Source: an uncultured Prevotella sp. | Lineage (GTDB): Bacteria > Bacteroidota > Bacteroidia > Bacteroidales > Bacteroidaceae | Direction: 5' to 3' | DNA length: 35,087 nucleotides | Assembly (NCBI GenBank): GCA_900547005.1 | Contig: URER01000026.1 | Span: 1 to 35,087, forward strand | Part shown: positions 9,290 to 15,864 of the stretch, piece after piece | Layout of the letters: every line of letters starts with the position of its first letter | Numbering within the stretch: the stretch's first letter is position 1 | Made by a program: the position numbers and the translations under genes | Notes under the pieces: generated by a model | Told to the model about the DNA's origin: nothing | The model's database searches: none | Seen by the model: the letters and a program-made list of their open reading frames with translations, nothing else

Positions 9290-10255
9290 ATGAAAAGAAC
9301 TTTATTCTACATATTTGTAGGATTAACACTACTATACAGCGTTTCTTCTTGCTCCGGCAAGAAGAAACCTGTTAATGGTAGAACCGATACTCCGGTATCT
9401 GGGACTATCTCCTTTTATGCTGACGAGAGCTTCAGTCCTATTGTAGAAGAACTACGCCAGCAATTCGAATACGAATTTCCTGAAGCTCATCTGAAACCTA
9501 TTTATACAGATGAGACAACCGGACTCAAACAGATTCAGGACGTAAAGACACATCTTCTTATTACTTCCCGTGGGTTGTTGCCGAGTGAAATGGCTTATCT
9601 TGAAACCAAGAAGAATCAAATTCCACGTGTAACGCCAATCGGTTACGATGGTATTGCCTTAATTGTAAACCGCAATAACAACGACACATGCATGACTGTA
9701 AACGATGTCAAGCGCGTGCTTAGTGGTGAAGTAAAGAACTGGAACGAAGTATATCCTGGTTCAAACAGAGGAGAAATAGAGGTTGTGTTCGACAACGTAC
9801 AGTCTGCTACGGTCCATTTCGTAATCGATTCTATTCTTGGAGGCAAACCGATAAAGAGTTCTAACGTTGTCGGAGCTAAAAGCAGCAAAGAAGTAATTGA
9901 TTACGTAGACAAGACACCAAACGCCATCGGTGTCATTGGTTCAAATTGGTTGAACGACAAACGCGACTCAACCAACACAACATTCAAGAAGAACATTCAT
10001 GTGATGTCTATATCCATAAAGGACAAGGCAACACCTCTAAATAGCTGGAAGCCATACCAAGCCTATCTGCTTGATGGCAGATACCCATTCTGTCGGACTC
10101 TGTACACAATATGTACAGACCCTATTAATGCACTTCCGTGGAGTTTCACAAACTTCATAAGCAAACCTAAAGGCCAGTTGATAATATTCAAATCCGGTCT
10201 TCTCCCCTATCGCGGAGACATCAGCATCCGCAAGGTCGAAACAAAGAGAAAATAG
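9290..10255 (+). CDS. PstS-like phosphate-type substrate-binding lipoprotein
   Basis: At 321 residues this is a lipoprotein with a lipobox at SVSSC (Cys near residue 21) and a periplasmic-binding fold like PstS. Supporting segments are GTISFYADESFSPIVEEL at the domain start, GYDGIALIVN, the hinge-like VKRVLSGEVKNW, and the C-terminal YKF-like closing strands. It begins only 4 bases after tonB, so it is translated with the TonB system. No phosphate permease genes follow, so phosphate import by an ABC transporter is unlikely to be its role here. A part in TonB-linked sensing or capture is inference. The fold call is good; the ligand is unknown. Confidence 0.82.
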   Translation: MKRTLFYIFVGLTLLYSVSSCSGKKKPVNGRTDTPVSGTISFYADESFSPIVEELRQQFEYEFPEAHLKPIYTDETTGLKQIQDVKTHLLITSRGLLPSEMAYLETKKNQIPRVTPIGYDGIALIVNRNNNDTCMTVNDVKRVLSGEVKNWNEVYPGSNRGEIEVVFDNVQSATVHFVIDSILGGKPIKSSNVVGAKSSKEVIDYVDKTPNAIGVIGSNWLNDKRDSTNTTFKKNIHVMSISIKDKATPLNSWKPYQAYLLDGRYPFCRTLYTICTDPINALPWSFTNFISKPKGQLIIFKSGLLPYRGDISIRKVETKRK

Positions 10256-10346
10256 AGTCAGTAGTCAACAAGGTCGAGTTAAAATCGAGCAAAAAGAAAG
10301 AAACTAACAGAAAATAAAACAGTATAAATATAAAACATTTTCGATT

Positions 10347-11732
10347 ATGAAAGCAATAAAATATTTAGTTATTGGAGCCATGATTGGAATATCAGCTCCA
10401 TCTATGGCACAGGACGTAGATTACGGAACAGCACTTGCTCCTGTAACTCAAGCTTTGAAGTCAAAAGCTGCGAATGCCGGAGATTTAGCAAAAAGTTACA
10501 TAAAGGAGTTTAAGAAGAATCCGGAAGCGATTATAGCTTTGGGTAACTCTTATCTCGCTGTGAAAGACTTAGTGAAAGCTGATGAGATGGCAGAACTTGC
10601 TCTGACGCGTACAAAGAAAGATTTGAAGAATCAGGCAAACGCCTATATCCTCAAAGGCGACATTGAGGCCGTTAAAGACGAAAGCGGAAACGGAGGAGGA
10701 GCCGCATCACACTATGCCACAGCGATGAGTCTCGACCCAAAGAACCCAATGGGCTACACCCGCTACGCTTCAGTTTACCGTAAAATCAATCCGAAACTCG
10801 TTGAGGAGACATACAACAAGCTCAAGGCTGAGATTCCTGATTATCCTATTGAGGCCGAGGCCGGACACTCTTTCTTCTCGGCAAATAAGTTCGACCTTGC
10901 ATTCTCCAACTACAGCAAATGCAATATCCAGTCTTTGGATGAGGGTAAGATGGTTGAATATCTTATATCTGCTATCCAGCTCCGCAAATACGCAGAAGCG
11001 CTGAACATAGCCAACACTGGTTCAAACAAATTTGCAGAGAACGCGACATTCAAGCAGCTTGGCTTGTGGTCGGCAGTCGAGACAGAGAAATATGACGAGG
11101 CTATCAGCATTGCAGAGAAGTATATGCAGATGAAGGGCGACAAGAACGCTACCGACTACACTTACTATGGCAAGGCTTTGCTCGGCGCAAAGAAATTTCA
11201 GGAGTCTATCGCACAATTTGAAAAGGCCATGGAAGTTGACAATAAAGCCGTAGAGCCACTCGCAAAGATTTCAGAGGCATATACAGGACTCAACAATCCT
11301 GACAAGGCTCTCGAATACAGTGAACTTTATATGCAGAAGAATCCTAACGCTACACCATCAGATTATGCTAAGATGGCTCAAATCTATGTTGAGAAAAAGG
11401 ACTTCAGCAAAGCATTGGGCATATATGACAAGATGGCTGAGAAGTTCCCGCAGATTGCAGGATGGACATATATGATTGCCTCAAGTGTAGCCGACAAGTC
11501 TGGCAATACCGAACTTGGTGCAGCTTACAACCAGAAGATTATCGACTTGCTTGGTAACAAAGCTGACCGTGATGAAGATGAAACAGGCTATCTGAAGCAG
11601 GCTCTCCGCCTCATCGGCTACTATTACTGGAGCGAGAAGAACGATCTTGAAAAAGCAAAGCCCTACTACGAGATGCTTATCAAGATTGATCCTAACGACG
11701 GCAACGCAAAGGCAGCCCTCGGTATAGAATAA
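10347..11732 (+). CDS. Exported tetratricopeptide-repeat protein
   Basis: The 461-residue protein begins with a signal peptide (cleavage after SMAQ, near residue 22). The rest is almost entirely helical, with TPR-like units throughout: clear ones read YTYYGKALLGAKKFQESIAQFEKAMEVD, then AKISEAYTGLNNPDKALEYSELYMQKNP and MAQIYVEKKDFSKALGIYDKM. It should form a periplasmic scaffold. As last gene of the exb-tonB operon it may hold TonB, the binding lipoprotein or an outer-membrane partner together; that is inference. A strong terminator follows. Confidence 0.88.
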   Translation: MKAIKYLVIGAMIGISAPSMAQDVDYGTALAPVTQALKSKAANAGDLAKSYIKEFKKNPEAIIALGNSYLAVKDLVKADEMAELALTRTKKDLKNQANAYILKGDIEAVKDESGNGGGAASHYATAMSLDPKNPMGYTRYASVYRKINPKLVEETYNKLKAEIPDYPIEAEAGHSFFSANKFDLAFSNYSKCNIQSLDEGKMVEYLISAIQLRKYAEALNIANTGSNKFAENATFKQLGLWSAVETEKYDEAISIAEKYMQMKGDKNATDYTYYGKALLGAKKFQESIAQFEKAMEVDNKAVEPLAKISEAYTGLNNPDKALEYSELYMQKNPNATPSDYAKMAQIYVEKKDFSKALGIYDKMAEKFPQIAGWTYMIASSVADKSGNTELGAAYNQKIIDLLGNKADRDEDETGYLKQALRLIGYYYWSEKNDLEKAKPYYEMLIKIDPNDGNAKAALGIE

Positions 11733-11759
11733 TAAGAACATTACAAAATTCACAAATCA

Positions 11760-11800
11760 TAAGGAGTGGAAACGCAAAGTTTTCACTCCTTTTCTTTTAT
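11760..11800 (+). terminator. Terminator of the exb-tonB operon
   Basis: AAGGAGTGGAAA pairs with TTTTCACTCCTT around a short loop and is followed by a T-rich run (TTTTCTTTTAT). It lies about 30 bases after the TPR gene. Confidence 0.85.
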
Positions 11801-11964
11801 CCATACTCCTTTTTCTCTTCATTATTTCTCCAAAGGATTCCTCTATTCAGTCAATAATAAATTCACTTTGCAGCAATAAACTACATACAGAACTGAAAAA
11901 GAAATCATTTATAAAAAGAGAAGTCTTGACAGAAGGAAACTAAAAAGGGCTTTATTATCAGGCA
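11801..11964. other. Gene-free AT-rich spacer
   Basis: Between the exb-operon terminator and the ferredoxin terminator I see only AT-rich sequence, with no convincing reading frame, promoter or repeat. Confidence 0.5.
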
Positions 11965-11999
11965 CAAAAAAAAATGGTGTCCCTCAAGAGAACACCATT
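11965..11999 (-). terminator. Terminator of the ferredoxin gene
   Basis: On the minus strand AATGGTGT pairs with ACACCATT across a 10-12 base loop, followed by nine T residues. It lies 28 bases beyond the ferredoxin stop. Confidence 0.88.
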
Positions 12000-12027
12000 A
12001 TATGAATTTAATCTGTATCAACGAATC

Positions 12028-12195
12028 TTATGGAAGGCTGATAGCTTCACTCGGACAAACATCTGCACAAGTTCCGCACTCTGTACACATTTCCGGATTG
12101 ATTGAATACTTGTCGCCCTCAGAGATTGCTCCTACCGGACATTCATCGATACATGTACCGCACGCGATACAATCGTCACCAATTACGTATGCCAT
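12028..12195 (-). CDS. Small 2[4Fe-4S] ferredoxin
   Basis: A 55-residue reading frame starting MAYVIGDDCIACGTC carries two complete cluster motifs of the form CxxCxxCxxxCP: Cys 9, 12, 15, 19 and Cys 37, 40, 43, 47. This is the classic clostridial-type ferredoxin, a low-potential electron carrier in the cytoplasm. The length is exactly that of the family. It is easily missed because it is short and a longer frame runs opposite to it. It has its own promoter about 130 bases upstream and a strong terminator, so it is a single-gene unit. The partner enzyme is not visible; pyruvate:ferredoxin oxidoreductase is a usual user in anaerobes. Confidence 0.95.
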   Translation of the reverse strand: MAYVIGDDCIACGTCIDECPVGAISEGDKYSINPEMCTECGTCADVCPSEAISLP

Positions 12196-12327
12196 AATAA
12201 TTTAAGTTTTATAATTGTTAATAATATATTTGTTGTTTTTTTGAATGTTCAGTACATACTTTTATTGACAGCGCAACCGAAAGCAATAGGACTTATTCCT
12301 GATTGCCGAGGCGCAAATCATCTTTTG

Positions 12328-12335
12328 CAAAGGTA
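12328..12335 (-). promoter_or_regulatory. -7 promoter element of the ferredoxin gene
   Basis: On the minus strand TACCTTTG matches TAnnTTTG. A TTTG lies about 22 bases further upstream, slightly longer than the usual spacing. The leader to the ATG would be about 125 bases. Confidence 0.55.
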
Positions 12336-12446
12336 ACGATTTATTTTTTAATACCTACAAATGGGGATGTTATTTTATTCTATTTATACATTTTCAAAAT
12401 AGATTAGAATACAATAACAAAGGCCGATTCACGTTATTAATATGTG

Positions 12447-13193
12447 ATGAAGAAAACAATATATACAGCGTTGCTATGCGTTCTGTGTACGATTCATACT
12501 GGCGCACAGGAACGGACGGTTCAAAACCGCCCATACACCGACCTACGTAAGTTCCACTTTGGCATACTTGTCGGCACGCATTTGCAAGATCTGGAGTTTA
12601 CTAACGTCGGTCCGCAACAGGTTACTCTCGAAGACGGAACAGTTGTAGAGAAAACCATCTCCACCGACCAAAACCGATGGGATGCCGGATTCACAGTGGG
12701 CGTACTCGGCGAGCTCCGCCTCAACACAACACTGCAACTCCGCGTTGCGCCTGCAATGTACTTCGGAACGCGCCAACTTACGTTCCGCAACATCACCGAC
12801 CTTGATGCCAACGGCAACCCTACGGAGCAACGACAGGAGCTAAAGACCGTATATATATCATCAGCCTGCGACCTAATCTGCGCCGCGCCCAGATTCAACA
12901 ACCACCGTCCTTACGTGATGCTTGGAATCAATCCGATGCTTAATCTATCGGGCAAAGACGACGATATAATAAAATTGAAACGGTTCGATGCCTTCCTTGA
13001 AGTCGGCGTAGGATGCGACTTCTACCTTCCTTTCTTCAAGTTACGCCCCGAACTGAAGTTCATGTATGGCCTCACCAACAGTCTCGACACCAATCATCCT
13101 AACAATATCAGGAACGCCGATATGCGACCATACGCCACATCCGTGTCCGATGCACGCAGCAAAATCATCGCACTCACTTTCTATTTTGAGTAG
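12447..13193 (+). CDS. PorT-family outer-membrane beta-barrel protein
   Basis: The 248-residue protein has a signal peptide (cleavage after HTGAQ) and alternating short beta strands typical of a small barrel, ending on an aromatic strand (IIALTFYFE). The N-terminal part NRPYTDLRKFHFGILVGTHLQDLEF and the later RPYVMLGINPML / ELKFMYGLTNSL segments resemble PorT/SprT, a protein needed for type IX secretion in Porphyromonas and gliding Flavobacterium. I choose the ATG at 12447 over the GTG just before it. No other type IX genes are in the window. If not PorT itself, it is a relative in the same PorT-like barrel family. Confidence 0.75.
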   Translation: MKKTIYTALLCVLCTIHTGAQERTVQNRPYTDLRKFHFGILVGTHLQDLEFTNVGPQQVTLEDGTVVEKTISTDQNRWDAGFTVGVLGELRLNTTLQLRVAPAMYFGTRQLTFRNITDLDANGNPTEQRQELKTVYISSACDLICAAPRFNNHRPYVMLGINPMLNLSGKDDDIIKLKRFDAFLEVGVGCDFYLPFFKLRPELKFMYGLTNSLDTNHPNNIRNADMRPYATSVSDARSKIIALTFYFE

Positions 13194-13213
13194 AAAATAT
13201 ATATTATAAACCG

Positions 13214-13260
13214 AAAAAGTCATACCAATTCTCAACCGAGATTGGCATGACTTTTTTGTT
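13214..13260 (+). terminator. Terminator after the PorT-family gene
   Basis: AAAAGTCAT, CCAAT and CTC pair with GAG, ATTGG and ATGACTTTT in one long stem with two single mismatches and an AACC loop, followed by T6. The A-run on the other side could let it act on the minus strand as well. Confidence 0.88.
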
Positions 13261-13344
13261 TAATATAGTCAGTAGACAGAAGTTCCGAAGTTCAGACAAT
13301 AGTCTTTTTATTGAAAGTTAAACAAGATCTTAACTTCAAAGGAC

Positions 13345-14190
13345 CTACTCCCCTTTCTCCAAGTCAAGCACAATCCGTCCAATCCATATTCCATGCTTAC
13401 CGTTTTGGTCTACCGGCACATCCTTTCCGTCAACATTCTTCACATACCGCAATGTCTTCATATACGTATGTGAATGTCCGCCAAGCACAATATCAATGTC
13501 GCGCGTAGCCGGAACGAGCATTTGGTCGGTAAGCTCCTCATTTTCCCAACCGAGATGCGACACGCAGATAACCACATCACACTTCTTCTTTGTCTTCAGC
13601 AACGCCGCCATGCGCTCAGCTGTCTCCACCGGGTCGAGATACTTCACACCTACAAATTTAGTTGTATCAACCAGTCCCTTTGGCTGCGGACTCAAACCGA
13701 ACAAGCCGATTTTCAAGCCGTTACGTTTTATAATAGTATATGGTTTCACCAACCCTTCCACCGACGTACCCGTGAAATCATAGTTGGCACATACTATCGG
13801 GAACTTCGCCATGCGGAAAATCCGCGCCATATTCTCAAGTCCGAAGTCAAACTCATGATTCCCGATAGTAGCCACATCATAGCCCATACGGTTCATCAAT
13901 TCAACTTCCACCTCCCCTTTATAAAAATTATAGTAAGGCGAACCTTGCGAAAAGTCGCCACTGTCTATGAGCAACAGCCCCGGTGTCTTCGCCCGTTCGT
14001 CATCTATAAGAGCCATCCTCCGCAAGAAACCGCCACGTCCGGCCAGTGCCGTATCAGCCAGATTAGGATTCAACGGCATTATGCAACTGTGCGTATCGTT
14101 AGTGTGTAATATCACCAACTGCTTCTTCTGTGCCACCGCCACAACAGTGAACACACACACAAATATCGACAAACAAATTCTTCTCATCAT
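13345..14190 (-). CDS. 5'-nucleotidase metallophosphatase-domain protein (catalytic half)
   Basis: This 281-residue exported protein is the N-terminal, catalytic half of a UshA-type 5'-nucleotidase. A signal peptide ends near VAVAQ. The dinuclear metal motifs are all present: HTNDTHS, DSGDFSQGS, GNHEFDFG, VCVSHLGWE and GGHSHTY. The nucleotide-binding C-terminal domain is missing and is instead encoded by the gene 26 bases upstream. Together they should hydrolyse nucleotides or related phosphoesters in the periplasm. The ATG at 14190 is preferred over a GTG one codon earlier. Confidence 0.93.
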   Translation of the reverse strand: MMRRICLSIFVCVFTVVAVAQKKQLVILHTNDTHSCIMPLNPNLADTALAGRGGFLRRMALIDDERAKTPGLLLIDSGDFSQGSPYYNFYKGEVEVELMNRMGYDVATIGNHEFDFGLENMARIFRMAKFPIVCANYDFTGTSVEGLVKPYTIIKRNGLKIGLFGLSPQPKGLVDTTKFVGVKYLDPVETAERMAALLKTKKKCDVVICVSHLGWENEELTDQMLVPATRDIDIVLGGHSHTYMKTLRYVKNVDGKDVPVDQNGKHGIWIGRIVLDLEKGE

Positions 14191-14216
14191 CACAAATGTT
14201 TTTTAAGCGAGTTCTA

Positions 14217-14990
14217 TTAATCCTCCACAACAATGCGGCCCTCTATTTTTCCCTCAACAGCTACGCCCTTGCCTGCTGCCTCGCGGAAATAATTCTCTAT
14301 AAGCACCCTCACATTATTGCTCTTCTCCTGCGGTGAGTTTACCATCCGCGAACTCCCGAAAGCAGTCATATTATCATTGCCCTGCGCCACGAAGTCAATC
14401 GTTGCCGCCCGGTAATCCCGCGTCGGTTCCACTTCCTTGCCGCCTATCGTCAACCCGGTCAGTTCTCCGTCTTTCTTCATCCGCAACTTTATCTCGCGAC
14501 TCACGCCCTCGCCACCGTTGCCGGCAATCTGCCGGAACAGCTCCAAGACCTTCTCGCCACTGAGCGTCACGAAACAAATCTTATTATCAAACGGTGCCAC
14601 ATCAAATATATCGCCCACCGTAACGTCCCCCTCTGCAATCGCCGCGCGCATTCCTCCAATATTATACACCGCAAAGTCTGGCTTCTCGCCGTAGTCCTTC
14701 GCCGCCCACATCAGTATGTCGGGCAGAAGATTCGACAGCGCACTCTCTGGCGAATACGGAGCCATATAGCACGCCGCGCGTCCTACCACCGGCCGTGTTA
14801 CACTATCCACCTTCTGCTTATAGGGAGCTAAAAACGCCTCCGTCTCCGCAGATACCCTCCCGTCATATCTACTGTCCACCAGCATCCTTGTACGCTCCAC
14901 GCCCACGATGCCATATCGCGAAGCGCATCCCGACAGCATAGCCACTGCCGACATCATGATTATTCCGCTTTTGATATCTTTTTTCTTCAT
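14217..14990 (-). CDS. 5'-nucleotidase C-terminal-domain lipoprotein (substrate-binding half)
   Basis: At 257 residues this is the C-terminal, substrate-binding domain of UshA-type 5'-nucleotidases as a free protein. It has a lipoprotein signal with lipobox LSGC (Cys near 22). Family segments are ESALSNLLPDILMWAAK, YNIGGMRAAIAEGDVTVGDIFDVAPFDN, and DYRAATIDFVAQGNDNM. It precedes the catalytic gene in the same transcript, so the order of the two domains is reversed relative to the fused enzyme. Pairing of the two products in the periplasm is inferred from this arrangement, which is common in Bacteroidetes. Confidence 0.92.
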   Translation of the reverse strand: MKKKDIKSGIIMMSAVAMLSGCASRYGIVGVERTRMLVDSRYDGRVSAETEAFLAPYKQKVDSVTRPVVGRAACYMAPYSPESALSNLLPDILMWAAKDYGEKPDFAVYNIGGMRAAIAEGDVTVGDIFDVAPFDNKICFVTLSGEKVLELFRQIAGNGGEGVSREIKLRMKKDGELTGLTIGGKEVEPTRDYRAATIDFVAQGNDNMTAFGSSRMVNSPQEKSNNVRVLIENYFREAAGKGVAVEGKIEGRIVVED

Positions 14991-15060
14991 ACCGATTAAT
15001 TATAATGCAAACACGTTCCCACACAACTATACGAGCGACAACGCCATTGTTCTTCAATGA

Positions 15061-15068
15061 CAAAAATA
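15061..15068 (-). promoter_or_regulatory. -7 promoter element of the split 5'-nucleotidase operon
   Basis: On the minus strand TATTTTTG matches TAnnTTTG, about 70 bases upstream of the lipoprotein ATG. No TTTG is seen at the -33 position. Confidence 0.5.
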
Positions 15069-15173
15069 AGAAATTATATCGGAATAACCGAATAAAAAGA
15101 AACTTTTATCCTCAAACTATTTGAGAATAAAAGCCGAGAAAGAGTCAACAAACAAAAAAACGAGGTAAATACT

Positions 15174-15203
15174 TGGCGGATAAGGATAAAAATCGTAACT
15201 TTG
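15174..15203 (+). promoter_or_regulatory. Promoter of rplS
   Basis: CTTG ending at 15176 lies 19 bases before TAACTTTG (15196-15203), a near-complete Bacteroidetes promoter. Transcription should begin near 15210, leaving a leader of about 80 bases. Confidence 0.7.
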
Positions 15204-15220
15204 CACCCGCTTTTCGGCGT

Positions 15221-15259
15221 AACCGCTGGCAATAGAAGAGTTATTGGCCATGTTGCGTT
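15221..15259 (+). promoter_or_regulatory. Structured leader of rplS
   Basis: TGGCAATA (15227-15234) pairs with TATTGGCCA (15242-15250, one bulged G) around a 7-base loop. Outside it, AACCGC (15221-15226) can pair with GCGTT (15255-15259) with one bulged C and an internal loop. The element lies fully inside the predicted leader, so it may be an autoregulatory site for L19; ribosomal protein leaders for L19 are described in related bacteria. The pairing is seen; the function is inference. Confidence 0.45.
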
Positions 15260-15291
15260 GGGACGACAAACAATATTTAATCATTTATAAA

Positions 15292-15657
15292 ATGGATTTA
15301 ATTAAAGTTGCTGAAGAAGCATTTTCTACCGGTAAGAAGTTCCCTGAGTTCAAGGCAGGTGATACTATTACAGTAGCTTACAAAATTGTCGAGGGTTCAA
15401 AAGAGCGTATCCAGCTCTATCGTGGCGTTGTAATCAAGATTTCCGGCCACGGAGACAAGAAGCGTTTCACCGTTCGCAAGATGTCTGGAACAGTAGGTGT
15501 AGAGCGTATCTTCCCTATCGAGTCTCCTAACATCGACAGCATCGAGGTGAACAAGCGTGGTAAGGTACGTCGCGCTAAACTTTATTATCTGCGCAAACTC
15601 ACAGGTAAGAAGGCACGTATCAAAGAGAAGAGAACTCCTGTCGCTAAGAACGATTAA
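15292..15657 (+). CDS. rplS: 50S ribosomal protein L19
   Basis: The 121-residue protein is L19 of the large ribosomal subunit, located at the 30S-50S interface. The start at 15292 (MDLIKVAEEAF) matches the family; an upstream TTG at 15244 would add 16 unrelated residues. Conserved segments are FKAGDTITVAYKIVEGSKERIQLYRGVVI, KRFTVRKMSGTVGVERIFPIESPNI and the basic GKVRRAKLYYLRKLTGKKARIKEK. It is alone, with its own promoter, leader and terminator, not in the rpsP-rimM-trmD-rplS operon of Proteobacteria. Confidence 0.97.
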   Translation: MDLIKVAEEAFSTGKKFPEFKAGDTITVAYKIVEGSKERIQLYRGVVIKISGHGDKKRFTVRKMSGTVGVERIFPIESPNIDSIEVNKRGKVRRAKLYYLRKLTGKKARIKEKRTPVAKND

Positions 15658-15684
15658 TCCTATCAACACGTTAGGAATTACGAT

Positions 15685-15720
15685 AAAAGGCTTGCAGATA
15701 ATGCAAGCCTTTTATTGTTT
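15685..15720 (+). terminator. Terminator of rplS
   Basis: AAAAGGCTTGCA and TGCAAGCCTTTT form a perfect 12-bp stem around GATAA, followed by ATTGTTTTC. It lies 27 bases after the stop. Confidence 0.92.
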
Positions 15721-15864
15721 TCGGGCTGTTGGAAACTTTGTTTTCGACAGGACAGAAACCGTCTTGTGTGTGTGTCCTCTATTCTTTAATTGTACTCCGA
15801 CAATTGTTTATTCTATATCATTAAGTAAGTCACCAAAATAAGACGATATTATCTATATACTTAC

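Noticed and set aside
12002..12205. 67-codon plus-strand frame
   Set aside because: It is the opposite strand of the ferredoxin gene, whose eight cluster cysteines are unmistakable.
15244..15657. Longer rplS starting at the TTG at 15244
   Set aside because: The extra 16 residues are unlike L19 and fall in the structured leader; the ATG at 15292 fits the family.
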